Assembly: GCA_012064415.1 (NCBI GenBank)
Contig: SSNU01000075.1
Coordinates: 338,458 to 402,457, forward strand
Direction: 5' to 3'
DNA from: Gyrodactylus bullatarudis
Lineage: Eukaryota; Platyhelminthes; Monogenea; Gyrodactylidea; Gyrodactylidae
Length of the DNA stretch: 64,000 bases
Shown: positions 47,279 to 59,822 of the stretch, in pieces
Layout: each line of letters begins with the position of its first letter
How positions within the stretch are numbered: the first letter of the stretch is position 1
The notes under the pieces: model-generated
Databases searched by the model: none
Told to the model about the DNA's origin: nothing
What the model saw: the letters and a program-made list of their open reading frames with translations, nothing else
Position numbers and translations under genes: made by a program

Positions 47279-48220
47279 CGAGTTCCTACCAAGTTCACTA
47301 TTGACATTATTGCTTCATGAGTTGAAAATTTTTACTCCCATGCATTTTTTGAGAATTTCTACATTTGTTGAGATTAATAGAATGCTTATTACTAAAATCT
47401 ATACCAGAATTGTGGTGTTGATAGTTTTAAAAATTGATCTGTACTCAATTGAGGCCTGTTATGATTGACTGTAAGACTTTTTCAAATTTTTTTAAAATTT
47501 AAACAATTCAAATGAGCAGAAAACATCAAGAACTCTCTCAATGTTTGTCACCTTTGTGCACTTTGCGCTGTGTCGAATAAGGACGAACACAAAAGAAATT
47601 TCTTCAACTTCAAATGCACATAGAAAAAAAGAGGTTGGCAGAAAAAGAATTATTAACGGGGTCATCATCGTCTTCTTTATTTTTTGTTTTTTACTTTTCC
47701 TGACAGGTTCTTCCTTTTTAAAAGAGTGTAGCATTCATAACTGGAAGAGAAACAATAAAATTTTAATTCGAAAAACTTTTTTCCGTGTCAAGGGAAAAAG
47801 TTAAAAAGGTTAAAAAGATAATGCTTATTATACACCCATGAAGAAGTCATTTTTATAAACCATGCGAACTGGGTGTTTTTATGGTCTCCATATCACCTTT
47901 TTCCCTTAATGGTTTTTGTCTAATATTACTAATATTAAAAGACAGCCAAGTAACTGGATAACCTTGTAAAATGAAAATGACTATTAATTTTTTTTCCTAA
48001 ACCTACAGGCGTCTACATAAAGTGAAGAATGCCAAGTGACTATCTATAAATATCCCCCTCTTTTACCAGAGATAATCTTGGTGCTTTTTCTTCAGCAAAA
48101 TCAGAGATAGTTGATCTAACTCATATTTAATTGAAATATGGCTTTCATTTTCCAGTAAACTCTAGAAAATTAACTCATTAATTAATAAAGATTCTGTAGA
48201 TTTCGAGAAATATTCGAGTT
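47279..48220. other. Intergenic DNA
   Basis: No recognisable gene or repeat. Small open frames on both strands at 47490-47800 overlap each other and have no known domain. Confidence 0.25.
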
Positions 48221-48223
48221 TGT

Positions 48224-49514
48224 ATATGTTACCGTGAGTTTGGGAAATCAGTGAGTGTTGGTAATTCACTAGTGTATGTTGGTAATCAGTGTATCTTTAG
48301 TGAATCTAGCTAATAAGCCCTTATTACCCAAACTCACTGAGAAAGTCANNNNNNNNNNNNNNNNNNNNNNNNNNNNNNNNNNNNNNNNNNNNNNNNNNNN
48401 NNNNNNNNNNNNNNNNNNNNNNNNNNNNNNNNNNNNNNNNNNNNNNNNNNNNNNNNNNNNNNNNNNNNNNNNNNNNNNNNNNNNNNNNNNNNNNNNNNNN
48501 NNNNNNNNNNNNNNNNNNNNNNNNNNNNNNNNNNNNNNNNNNNNNNNNNNNNNNNNNNNNNNNNNNNNNNNNNNNNNNNNNNNNNNNNNNNNNNNNNNNN
48601 NNNNNNNNNNNNNNNNNNNNNNNNNNNNNNNNNNNNNNNNNNNNNNNNNNNNNNNNNNNNNNNNNNNNNNNNNNNNNNNNNNNNNNNNNNNNNNNNNNNN
48701 NNNNNNNNNNNNNNNNNNNNNNNNNNNNNNNNNNNNNNNNNNNNNNNNNNNNNNNNNNNNNNNNNNNNNNNNNNNNNNNNNNNNNNNNNNNNNNNNNNNN
48801 NNNNNNNNNNNNNNNNNNNNNNNNNNNNNNNNNNNNNNNNNNNNNNNNNNNNNNNNNNNNNNNNNNNNNNNNNNNNNNNNNNNNNNNNNNNNNNNNNNNN
48901 NNNNNNNNNNNNNNNNNNNNNNNNNNNNNNNNNNNNNNNNNNNNNNNNNNNNNNNNNNNNNNNNNNNNNNNNNNNNNNNNNNNNNNNNNNNNNNNNNNNN
49001 NNNNNNNNNNNNNNNNNNNNNNNNNNNNNNNNNNNNNNNNNNNNNNNNNNNNNNNNNNNNNNNNNNNNNNNNNNNNNNNNNNNNNNNNNNNNNNNNNNNN
49101 NNNNNNNNNNNNNNNNNNNNNNNNNNNNNNNNNNNNNNNNNNNNNNNNNNNNNNNNNNNNNNNNNNNNNNNNNNNNNNNNNNNNNNNNNNNNNNNNNNNN
49201 NNNNNNNNNNNNNNNNNNNNNNNNNNNNNNNNNNNNNNNNNNNNNNNNNNNNNNNNNNNNNNNNNNNNNNNNNNNNNNNNNNNNNNNNNNNNNNNNNNNN
49301 NNNNNNNNNNNNNNNNNNNNNNNNNNNNNNNNNNNNNNAAAAATTTTTCTTTGAAAATCAATCCCTCAGACAAACACTTCCTACAATTCACTGACCTTCT
49401 CAGTGAGTTTGGGTAATAAGGGCTTATTAGCTAGATTCACTAAAGATACACTGATTACCAACATACACTAGTGAATTACCAACCAACTGATTTCCCAAAC
49501 TCACGGTAACATAT
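48224..49514. mobile_element. Palindromic element spanning the assembly gap
   Basis: The left arm 48224-48348 (ATATGTTACCGTGAGTTTGG onward) is inverted at 49392-49514 (ending CTCACGGTAACATAT) with few differences. N bases fill 48349-49338. The structure is a transposon or MITE with long terminal inverted repeats, whose interior was not assembled; 49339-49391 is the only visible interior. Confidence 0.75.
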
Positions 49515-49705
49515 ATATTTATATCGAACTTTACGTCTTATTTATTTATTATTAAGCTCGCATTAAAATTCTAAGAAGACAGAAATAATCTTCAAATCAT
49601 TGCAATAAAACTTATGGTTTAGAAGTATCTCTCAAATTTCAGTTTTTCAGCTATAGTAAAAGATTCAAATCTCTCTTTGGAGCTGTTAGGAAGGGCTGAA
49701 ATTAA

Positions 49706-49928
49706 CCCTGAAAGTCCCACAGTGATAGTTCTAATACACGTCATTTTGGTAACTCATTATTATTCATTCAAGCATCAGAAAATGACTCATTTTTTATCTA
49801 TAACTTCTGAATCAAAGGATATTGCGTTAAAACAACTGTAGACTCGTAATCAGCGTATTCACAAACTCTATGGGATAGGCAAAAGATTGAATGCGAGTCA
49901 TGGAAAAAACTTCTCTGGACTTTAAGGG
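49706..49928. mobile_element. piggyBac-like MITE flanked by TTAA
   Basis: TTAA (49702-49705), then CCCTGAAAGTCC at the left and GGACTTTAAGGG at the right, then TTAA (49929-49932). Similar ends occur near 43440 (GGGACTTGAAGGGTTAA) and 45210. No transposase. Confidence 0.65.
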
Positions 49929-50059
49929 TTAATGAATCTGTTTTAACACTAGGGAAAACGTCTCAGAAATAACCAAAACAGGTGAAAAACAACTAATTTT
50001 AGAGAATTTCTTACAGGTAATTTTTGTCTTTTCAGAATTTAGAAAATTGAAAGAAGATA

Positions 50060-50475
50060 TATTTTTAAAAAATGTATATTTCTCGAAGCATCATCAGTGG
50101 TGATTCTTCAAAAATGATATAAGTTGAGAATTCATTCAAGATAATAATTTACAAATCATGAAAGAAATAGTAAAAGTCAAAGAAAATAAGAATAAAATGC
50201 AGGCTGAAAAAACACCAAAACTCTCCAATAAATAACAATAGTGGAGAGGAAAGTGAAAAAGCTCACATTGACCAGGGTAGTTGAAGGTTATAGGAATAGT
50301 TTTTTTGAACACATAGATTAGGTTTATATAGGTTAATAAGAAATTTTTCTTTCCCCCATACATCTATGCTGTCGTCATTAGGGTTTTTGTATAAAGCGGA
50401 AAAATTAGAAATTGAAGCTGTATGATCTTCTTGTCTAAGATGCCTTGTAACCGCAGTATTTTCAGAATTGTCTAA
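50060..50475 (-). mobile_element. Penelope-like element 3' end, second copy of the 2.2-kb family
   Basis: On the minus strand, 50475-50263 reads ENTAVTRHLRQEDHTASISN through INLYKPNLCVQKNYSYNL to a TGA, the C-terminal half of the GIY-YIG domain. The 3' UTR to 50060 matches 2608-2830. The YIG motif is not present in this copy. Confidence 0.72.
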
Positions 50476-50479
50476 TTAT

Positions 50480-51110
50480 ATATAAACTTGATTGTGAAAT
50501 GAACTTCGAGTCTTTTTCTGGCATAACACAGGTGAATTTCTTGAATATTTCTGAAATTTCATCAATTTCTCGATAAGAATGAAATAAACTGTCATTCACA
50601 GTCAAGGTAAGATGAAATTTCCCTTGCATGTATTGTTTTTGCTCTCAAGTTTCTTTATTATTTTTTTATTCACAATAAAATAACAAAAGAAATATTTGAG
50701 TGACTTTTCGTGCAATTTCCGGGTCTTTTCTTTCAAAATTCAAAGCTTATTCACGAACAATTGCGAGGCATGTAGAAATCATTGAAACAACTTTTTTATT
50801 AGGAATTTCAGAAATATAGTTCTTTTGATCTTTTCAATCTCCTCAGTAGCTTGTTGTCAACCTATTTTTTGCCTTGTTACAGTATTAATCTTTAGAAAAT
50901 TCACGTTGAAGACTTTAGTAGTCTTTAACCCTTTCAGGCTCATATATGAGCTAAAATATACAACACAAAAATTTCTGTACAGTTAGCTTGGTTATTAATC
51001 TTCTCAAAAATAGTTTAACTAGATAATATTTTGTTATCTACAGTATCTAAATAAGGTAAATACCTTAAAAGTCTATAGGTAAATTAATTTTCGGTGGTTC
51101 GAAAGTAAAG
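50480..51110. other. Intergenic DNA
   Basis: A lone piggyBac-like end, TTAACCCTTTCAGG, lies near 50927. Otherwise nothing recognisable. Confidence 0.25.
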
Positions 51111-51114
51111 CTAA

Positions 51115-51845
51115 TTGATTTGAAGTTGGGAATCTATGATTTTTACAGAAATCTCGATATTTTCATCAAGAATTCGAATTTGTTAAAGATTTCTTGGAGT
51201 CCTACTCATGTTGCCCACTTTTACCAGTTGAGGAAAAAAGTCCTAAAATATATGGCCATTTTTCAAATTCCCATTTGGCGCCAAAATCCCATTTTATCGA
51301 ACGTTGAACCCAAACTTTTTTGTTGATTTGAAAGTGGGAGGCTGATCCAAAGAGTTTTTTCAGGATTAAGATTAGACAAGAAAATCAATTCAACTGAATC
51401 TTATCTGATGCATATCCTTATTATCGTTTGGGAGCGGAGTTTCGTTTTTATGATCATTTTCACTACTTGAAAATCAATGAAATTTCTTGACGGTGCTAGT
51501 CAGCTTTCTTGATTTATCTTGATCCTGAAAATCAGTTTTTGATCAACTACTTGAATCGATAACTCGAAATCTCTCAAAAATGGGGTAATTATCGGTAATT
51601 TGACGGTGCTAGTCAGCTTTATGTCTAATCCTGATCTTGAAGAAACTCTCTTGATCACACTTCAACTTTCAAATGAATAAAAATTTTCGGTTTAAAGTTC
51701 GAAAAAATGGGATTTTGGCGCCAAATGGGAATTAGAAAAATGGCCATATTTTTTCTTCAACTGGTAAATGTTGGCAACATGAGTAGGACTCCAAGAAATC
51801 TTTAAAAAGTTAGAATTCTTGATGAAAATATCGAGACTACTTTAG
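51115..51845. mobile_element. Foldback family F1, complete copy
   Basis: Left-arm blocks GAAATCTCGATATTTTCATC, TTGGAGTCCTACTCATGTTG and TTTGGCGCCAAAATCCC are inverted in the right arm (51640-51840). The loop contains GACGGTGCTAGTCAGCTTT twice (near 51489 and 51602). Open frames inside run through the arms and are not taken as genes. Confidence 0.75.
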
Positions 51846-51989
51846 ATAATTTTAATATTTAATATCATATAATGCTTTCTTGATTCTCAATAACACGGGA
51901 CGTGAAAATAAAGAGATATTTTATCTGGTACAAAATTTTATGCTGATCACGAATCTAACCCTGAGCTGAGATATTGGCCAAAACAAAAA

Positions 51990-52140
51990 TTTGCACAAAA
52001 TTTTAGACCATCACTTCAACAATTTCATTTTCTCCCATTGAATGAACCTTGATATGAAACAGAAGTCCCACTATTGAATAGAAGAATAAATGAGGAATCT
52101 AACGGTTACCAAATTATGGGTTTATGTGAAGAAAAAAAAT
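51990..52140 (+). repeat. Dispersed repeat F5, copy 1
   Basis: GACCATCACTTCAACAATTT, GATATGAAACAGAAGTC and TCTAACGGTTACCAAATTAT match the minus strand of 63865-64000 with scattered substitutions. Confidence 0.6.
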
Positions 52141-55100
52141 TTGTTATTTTTAGTTGAAATATCTTTATCGGGCCTTTTAAGTCAATCAATCTTTTGTGGA
52201 TTCATTTTGATTTCCCGCCTTAAATAATGACTAATGGTAAAATTTGATTCGATTTTTGAAATCCTTATGATGAATTTCCACTCTTGATACGTCGTATTTT
52301 CTGATATCCATGAATTTCGCAGTGCACTCTAATAGGTTCATGTACCTAATTATAATTGTATGCATATTATCGTGAGGATTAACTAACGGGTCAGAAATCG
52401 ACCCTGGAACTACTCCAGAGTAGTCTAAAAGTGTAGCGTAATTTTCACATTGTTTCTGGAAAATATTTCTGCAAATTTTTAAATTTGATTAACTCAAATC
52501 CATGAGAAGTGTTTCTTTTCTACTCAACAAAAAATTCCTTCCTTTCAGCTCCTCTACAGTGATAGAAAGAGAGAATAAGGGAAATTTTTCAAGTGGCCAT
52601 TGGCCATCCACTCAGAAATAGTGGCAATATGTGTGTGTGTACTCGTTGATTTGAGAACAAAGATTTACTCTCTATTCATTCAAAATTAAAACAATAAGAG
52701 AAGAAAAAAGTAAAAAGACTGGCAATGATTGTATTTCTCTTGAGTCCACCTTCCTTAAAATCTGGTACACAGTTGAATATCTATATACAGTATCGTGTAT
52801 TCAATTAATGTAGCCAGAATTAATTGTATAAAAATAACAAATACATCTGTTTTACTTGAGCAACGAGAATGGAATCTCTACCTCTGTGTTTGAGTGTACC
52901 TTGTCTGTCCAAGAGCATTGGTCTCCTCTTCAAGATGCAGATTTCCCTTACAATTCATCTCTTGAATGCTCATTTAACCAAATGATTTAACCAAATCAGT
53001 CTCAGAGGTAAGAGAATTACCGGATAAGAAATCTCAGGAGGCTGGGATGATTTTACACTTGAATATTTATACAGTTTACTTAAATAGGTATATCTAAACC
53101 TTTTTCCTAGAGGTGATGTCAGTAGATGCCTCTCTATCTCTAATACACCTAGTTAATAAGAAAAAGGGGAATTTATGTTTAAATTCCCGATTTTTTAATC
53201 AAGAAATCGAATTTGATCAAGATTTTGATCAAGCTATGCTTTCAACTATTTTTCAATGTGAGATTCGGAAAAGTTACTCTTTTATACAGAGTTTTGCTGA
53301 ATTCTAGTTATGCTTGAGCAATGGATCTGACCGTGTCCCGCATTTTTCACAAGTTGTATTTTTGATAAATTTCACGCATCTTTGAGTTATTCTCCACAAT
53401 GACCCCAATGTAATAAAGAGAGAGCGAAACGAAATTACAAACTCAATTGGAATTGGTGAGCAAACTTTTATCAATTTAAAAAAAACAGAGGAGGAGATAG
53501 ATATATTCACAGCTAATGTAACCATACACTTATTTAGACGGAGTAGTATCAGTATGTAGAAATGGGAATACATTATAAAGGCCATTAGTATCTTTTGCGT
53601 GAGCATAGAATCAATCAGATAAGCGTGAATAACTCATCTAGTTGGTGTTTTTTTTTCTTTCAAACTCTCCTTGTTACAGCTATGAAATTGTATACCACCT
53701 TTGTGTAGAGTGGATATACATGAAAAATGAGCAAAATTATGAGCACAAGTCCATCTTGGACGCATGGACTCAAATGATTCTGGCCACTCTATCTGCCTCT
53801 ATTAAAATAAATTCCTTTATCCTATTTTTTGATACAAATTAAGTCTACACATCTCTTGTCCTAGATAATAAAGCACTGGGTATGCATATAATGTATTTTT
53901 TGAAAATTACAAATCTACAGGAAGATAAAACTCTTGAATAATACATAAAGTAGCAGGATAGTGAGGACCAACAACAAAAAAAATAACAAAAACAATAGAC
54001 TTCTCACCTTAAAGTATTAGCATTGTCGTCTCATGGGTAAGAAGTATGGTTTAGTTAGTTTTCCTTTATCAGCTACAATGCACGACATTTCTCTTCCTAA
54101 TAATCATCAGTTTCTTTTTTGAGCTGGAGAGAGCTGTTTTAAAAAACAAAAGCCACTATCAAAAAATGAAAAAAGATTAAAATTTAATGATGATGCGAGA
54201 GTAGAAATTTATGAAACAGTCTAATCAAAACTAGGATAATAAAACCAGAATATCAGACACCAGTTGGGATATATATGGAATTTTGAATTTGATTTATGAC
54301 TTGGTGATGGTTAAAACTTGGATCGTACAAACTTTTTTCGTTAAAATCGAATGATGAAAAATAAAGCTAGCTAATAGAATTTGGATTTCTAAAAATCTTT
54401 TACATGAAGCTAATTGATATGAAGTTGGAGATCTATGATATTTACGAAAAGCTCGATTTTTTCATCAAAAAAAATTATCAAAAAATCGAAATTTGACGAT
54501 AATGAAGTTATTCATAAGAACAGATTCAGCTTTCTTGTCTCATTGTGATCCTGTCATATCAATCAAATTGATGACAGAAATATAATTAAGGTAGGATCCA
54601 TTGGTAAACTCTAGCACGATTCCTCGAATTATCGTGGACGTTAAACTCTTATCTCAGCCAACGATATGAGAATGAGATAACTTACACGATGTAGAATGAT
54701 TTGAAAAGCTTCTCAAAAATGTAATAAAATAACGTTGACAACAATACTCATTATTCACAAGTCATACCTGGTATATGTTATCAACTCATATCTATGGTAT
54801 TTTTACTCCAGTGAAAAAAGGTCACTTTTTATTATTAAATTTTCAGCAGGTTGAATTGCTACGCATAGTTTAGTGATAACCACGAAACTTGCGTAATACG
54901 TACGTACCTATTGTGTGTCTAAAGATTTTTTTATTATCACATTCCGGTAATAACTAAGAATGAATGTAAATCTTGTCGTGGTTATTTTTCTTTTGGCTGA
55001 GTAAACCAGACTAGCCTCTCGATTCTTAGATACAAAATTTAATTCAAGCCAAAATACATTTTTCTATTTTGGGCTATTATGCTTCCTGGCCAAGAGGAAA

Positions 55101-55550
55101 AAGGCTGATTTTATATGAAAAAGATTTGGAGAGGACGAAAATGCTCTCAAATTGATTTTGAAGATACGAGACAATTGAATGCTGATATTTGGGCTCAACA
55201 TTGAATCAATTATTCGAATTTCTCTAAAAGGCCCATGTGAGCTTTTGATGTTTTATTTTTTTTGGTTGCATTTTATTCTTAAAAAAATACATTCGTTCCG
55301 TCTAAACTAATTTATAATTGATATCCTTGATGAGTATCCATAATAAACCTTTTCTCGATAAATTTAGGGTTTCAAGATTAAAGAATCAAAAAAACAAATT
55401 TCTAAATTAAAGGTTGATTTAATCATTTTTTTTTAATTCGATTATTCATATATCAACTAGCTTTAGTATATTTCTGAGTAATTTCTCAGTTGATTGTTAA
55501 GCAAAGCATTGTCGGCACTATTTGCTTTCAAGTTTGACCACCAAGCTCAC

Positions 55551-55881
55551 CTTGTAATATATAAAGATGGAATGAATTAATGATTGATAAATTTATATAA
55601 GAATGGGTATTTTTCCTCTCTAGCATCAGGATAAGAAAGATCTCCAATGTCTCATTTCTTCTTCTACTTTTCTGACAAGGAACTATTTTTGTATTACAAT
55701 GTGCATCATAACATAATTCATTGCGCAAGTAGAAATAAATAAATGTTCTCTTGACATCATCATATGAATAGGTAAAGAATTTGTTATATTCCTGAATAAT
55801 TAAAGAGATTAGTCTTTTATTGTAAAAATTATTGTTAAATAAAACTGCAGCAATCCTGTTGTTGGCATCTATTAATTTCAT
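55551..55881 (-). CDS. Unrecognised open frame ending at a splice-donor-like site
   Basis: Frame of about 110 codons starting MKLIDANNRIAAVLFNNNFY and reaching CAAG|GTGAGC, a good donor. The product has a basic stretch (CQKSRRRNE) and no domain I recognise. No downstream exon was identified. It could be an exon of an unknown gene or chance. Confidence 0.2.
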
Positions 55882-56543
55882 AAATATTTCAAGATAAACT
55901 CATGTATATTAGAGAGAGGCAAATTGTTCAACATCCGGATGTGTAAAGCTCATTTCAAAGAGAATTTTTCAACGTAAAAAAGTTTCTGTTAAACCATGTA
56001 TTTTAAATTTTGTTTAATCTACCCCAAATCGCAATTGACTGTTGAACTAATATTTCTACTATGATCGATTAGAATCTAAAATTATTAAAAAGCCGGAGTA
56101 TCAGAGAATTAAAAATCTCAAGATCTAATAGTTTGGATGAAATTGCTAAAACCTTTTATTAAACAATCTTCAAGTATTTTAGCATCATCCCAACATATTT
56201 CGCCCCTAATTATTGTTTTTGCTTCTGTAAATGCGTCTTGTTTTCAAATCCTCTAACTCATCATTAGAAACTAAATTTTGAACGTTTACACCAGCTGACA
56301 TTAATCTCAACTGACGACTGTTGAAAGTAAACAAAAAGGGGGGCTTGTCACAATACTAAATCTATGAGTATTTTTTCTTTTTACCAGTATAGTTGTGAGT
56401 CCTCTTGTGTAAGTTTTAAATTATTCATTAATGAAATTACGTCTTTCTATACATCTTTTTTTAATTTATTCAATATAATTTTTCCTAGTTGAAGAAACTT
56501 GTGAGAATATCATAAGATGCCTGATGCGACCAGGAACTATAGA

Positions 56544-56940
56544 CTTGGACGAAATTTTCGAAAATTACAAAAATCACTCATTGATATGAAGAAATTAATC
56601 CTCAAATATTTCAGCATCATTCCACCTTAAATATAATTTTATGTTTCAAGATAAACAAAATTGTTTAAATTTCAAAAAAAATCGTTTTTTTACCGATCAG
56701 AATTTATTCATCAAAAGTAAGAGAATTTTTAATAAGTCTCAAAAATTTTTTTGAAATAACGTGAATCTTAAAAACAAAAAATTATAAAACGTTTTTTATT
56801 TGAAATTTTCATAATTTTGTTTATATAATCTTATTCATTTACAGAAGCATGAAAAGATCAAAATTTTGTGGGATGATGTTAAATTGCTTGAGGATTAATT
56901 TTTTCATATCGATGGGTTATTTTAGTAATTTTGTTCTAAA
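56544..56940. repeat. Foldback family F3 copy, right end lost
   Basis: It starts CTTGGACGAAATTTTCGAAA and proceeds to GATGGGTTATTTTAGTAATT. The final CAAAATTTCGTCCAAG is missing, and an F1 element begins at once (CTAAAGCTAATTGATATG). Confidence 0.6.
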
Positions 56941-57545
56941 GCTAATTGATATGAAGTTGGGAATCTATGATTTTTACAGAAATCTCGATATTTTCATCAA
57001 GAATTCGAATTTGTTAAAGATTTTCTGGAATCCTACTCATTCTGCCCAATTTTACCATTTGAAAATAAAAAATCTGAAAAAAATTATTTTTGTGAGAAAT
57101 ATGGCCATTTTTCAAATTCCCATTTGGCGCCAAAATCCCATTTTATCGAACGTTGAACCCAAACTTTTTTGTTGATTTGAAAGATGGGGGTTGATCAAAA
57201 GAGGTTTCTCAGGATTAAGATTAGACAAGAAAATCAATTCAACTGAATCTGATCTTATGCTTAACCTTATTATCGTTTGGGAGCGGAATTTCGTTTTTTT
57301 GATCATTTTCACTAGTTGAAAATCAATGAAATTTCGATAATCTCTCAAAAATGGGGTAATTATCGGTAATTTGACGGTGCTAGTCAGCTTTCTTGTCTTA
57401 TCTTGATCCTGAAAATCAATTTTTGATCCCTCTCCTACTTTCAAATGAATAAAAATTTTCGGTTTAAAGTTCGAAAAAATTGGATTTTAGCCCCAAATGG
57501 GAATTTGAAAAATGACCATATTTTTCATAAAAATAATTTTTTTAC
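56941..57545. mobile_element. Foldback family F1 copy abutting F3
   Basis: AGTTGGGAATCTATGATTTT onward is nearly the same as 51120-51330. TTTGGCGCCAAAATCCC, GTTTGGGAGCGGAATTTCG and GACGGTGCTAGTCAGCTTTC are shared with 51115-51845. The right arm is shortened. Confidence 0.7.
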
Positions 57546-58009
57546 CAATTTCAAATACGTCACCAAAAAATCGGGGTACATTTCTTTGTAAATTAATTTG
57601 TGTAAAGTTTAAAAGATTTTTTCAAAATACAACATTCAAATAACTTTTCCATGGGAGAATTTATTTGACAGGCAGTCATTACTTTTCAATATAATATTGC
57701 GCATTTATCGAAATACTTAAGACAAGTTAACTTGTCTATACCAGAAACAAAAAAAACAACTGACAGAGGATTTCTTACAGCTCGGCACATTATTATTAAG
57801 GGGAGTTGTGAAATTTATTGAAAAGTACAAGGCTTAAACAATAAACTGATTGACTACCAGATTAGTTTTAATAGTTGGATTTTGATTTTTCCATGAATTG
57901 CCACGCAATCTTTTGTTCAGACAATAAAGCTAGTTCAGCAAAAATAGATTTCACTTTTATTCTGGCTTGATCAAGTGAGGTATTGATGAAGAAATGCCAG
58001 AATACAGAA

Positions 58010-58432
58010 CAGAAAGTTGTGAATTCAAAGTCTCGGATTATTTTTCCATGCTTCTGGAAAAAGATAAACAAAATTGTGAAAATTTTCAAATTTAGAACGT
58101 TTTTATTGTTTTATATTCATAATTTTAACTTGAATGCACATTATTTCTTACAAAAAAGTTGTAAAAATGACTTAAATACTATTATAATTGTTTTTTCAAT
58201 AGCTCAAAACGAAATTTCTCATATTTTTAATGAATTTTACAATTTTGATCGGTTAAAAAATGTTTTAAATTCGAAAATTTTCACGATTTTGTTTATCTTA
58301 TTCCAGAAGCATAAAAAGGTATTTTGAAGCGAAATTTGGTGAGATTATATATAAATACTTGAAGATTAGTTTTTTTCATATCGATGGGCGATTTAAGTAA
58401 TTTTGCAAAATTTCGTCTAGTAAGCATTGCCG
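58010..58432. repeat. Foldback family F3 copy
   Basis: The left arm (CTTCTGGAAAAAGATAAACA) and right arm (GTTTATCTTATTCCAGAAGC to AAATTTCGTCTAG) are inverted. The left outer end is truncated. Confidence 0.6.
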
Positions 58433-58479
58433 AGCTTCTTTGAAAACATTTGTTTCTGCTGGTGAATTGGAACTCATTT

Positions 58480-58784
58480 TGAGGATTTGAAGATAAAACG
58501 AGTAATTGGTTCATCAGACTCTTACACCAGCTTGATTTATGTATTTGTTGGTTTGATAATGCAATTAGGGAGTGAGTTGAGTTTCTCTTGATGAAGTGTG
58601 CAATTACTTGTTCGGTCTTTTTTTTAATGCAAGGCTCAATTGGCAACTGGCCACTCTCTCTTCCCCTCTTTCTCGTAAGATCATCGCAAACTGATACTTT
58701 TTTTGATAATTTTATTTTCAGTACCCTTTGGGTTTTTTCTGACAGATCCGAATCTGAGTTATCTGAAGAACCCTGATGATTCAA
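58480..58784 (-). pseudogene. Penelope-like candidate: charged coding tail followed by deleted hammerhead repeat
   Basis: The minus-strand frame from 58784 starts MNHQGSSDNSDSDLSE and continues with a basic stretch (TRKRGRESG). It runs into the repeat AGCTGGTGTAAGAGTCTGAT near 58530. The hammerhead core is cut after CTGATGA, but the two stem I strands GAGT and ACTC remain. The arrangement (Lys/Ser-rich frame, then hammerhead repeat) parallels 822-1464. The frame's identity is not established. Confidence 0.35.
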
Positions 58785-59788
58785 ATGATTCTTTGACTTA
58801 TCAGCTTTCAGAATTCAGGGATTTCCTTGGAAAATAAAAAATCTGAGTAACAGAAATCGATGAGTTAATCTAGGGTTCGCATGATTTTTTAAGAGTTCTT
58901 TTTAGATCAAAGGATAACGTACAAAGACTAGTTGTTTTTCCATCAATATTCCTTTTGTAAGAGAGGATCAAAGGTAGAAATATTCCCCTGTCAGATCTTT
59001 TCACGCTCTACATGACATAAGAAGGAAGAAAGATGTATTTTGAAAATAACTGAAAACTTTAGTGTTTCTTCTTCAGTTTAAAAAGTTAACCTCTATAATT
59101 CTCCCACCCCCTTCTTTGTCGGATAGAAAAAAAAACAAGTTACCTACTCATAAAGTAACTTTTCCATTATAGGACTTCTGGATGATTTAGCATAGAGCGG
59201 ATGTTCTCGGTGACATTATCATATTATGCAGTAGTTACACGGTTGGACCGATGTGGTTGACTTTCTTTTACAACTTCATTGTTGTTGTCACTTTCTTATA
59301 TGTGTCCTTGATCAAGATGTTGGACGGGAGCAGAGATTCACAGTAAGTAGTTGCAGGAAATTTCTGGAATAACATAGAATAACAGAAAGGGATATATTTT
59401 ACACGCAAATAGGATTATTTATGCTTCATTGGAATATTAGAATTGAAAAAGTATTTTTTAAATCTTTTTAGCACAATTGTTGTATTCACAAGCGCTCTCT
59501 TAGCTTCGTTAGTCTCTTTCAATATCACTTTACTACAGAAGAATGCCTTGGTTCATCTTTTTTCTAAGAGCTAAAGCTGAAGAAATTTTAAGGTCAGCTA
59601 ATTGACATGAATTTTTCAAATAAACTTGATATTTGTATGATAAATATATTATCGGACTTCATCGAGAATATCACTGTTGATTTCTGAACTCCCTTGCCTC
59701 CCCCCTAGAGAAGTCTGAGAATCAAAATACACCAATGGAAAGGCTAAAATTTATCTATTGTAAAAATATTTATAGGCTAACCGGAGTA

Positions 59789-59822
59789 GAGTCTGAAGAG
59801 ACCTGACGAAATATGACTCCAA
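59789..59822 (+). ncRNA. Hammerhead-like motif, copy G (3' half lost)
   Basis: GAGT, CTGAAGA (59793-59799), GACCTGAC and GAAA (59808-59811) are present. Stem III and the stem I partner are replaced by TATGACTCCAATC. Upstream CCTCCCCCCT and CCAATGGAAAGG match the inner part of the 4058-4522 arms. Confidence 0.4.

Larger units (their letters stand above)
51846..56540. other. Gene-poor intergenic DNA
   Basis: It holds a repeat shared with the window end (51990-52140), a GT microsatellite near 52630, a partial F1 copy (54407-54560) and an F4-like copy (55935-56080). A hydrophobic open frame at 53606-53304 (minus) has no known domain. No convincing gene. Confidence 0.3.

Noticed and set aside
48276..49394. 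Long open frames on both strands
   Set aside because: They consist almost wholly of N from the assembly gap.
53304..53606. Hydrophobic 100-residue minus-strand frame
   Set aside because: Typical of AT-rich DNA read as Ile/Leu/Phe; no signal or neighbour support.
51120..57444. Frames of 68-110 codons inside foldback elements
   Set aside because: They run through inverted-repeat arms and recur with the repeat; no recognisable protein.
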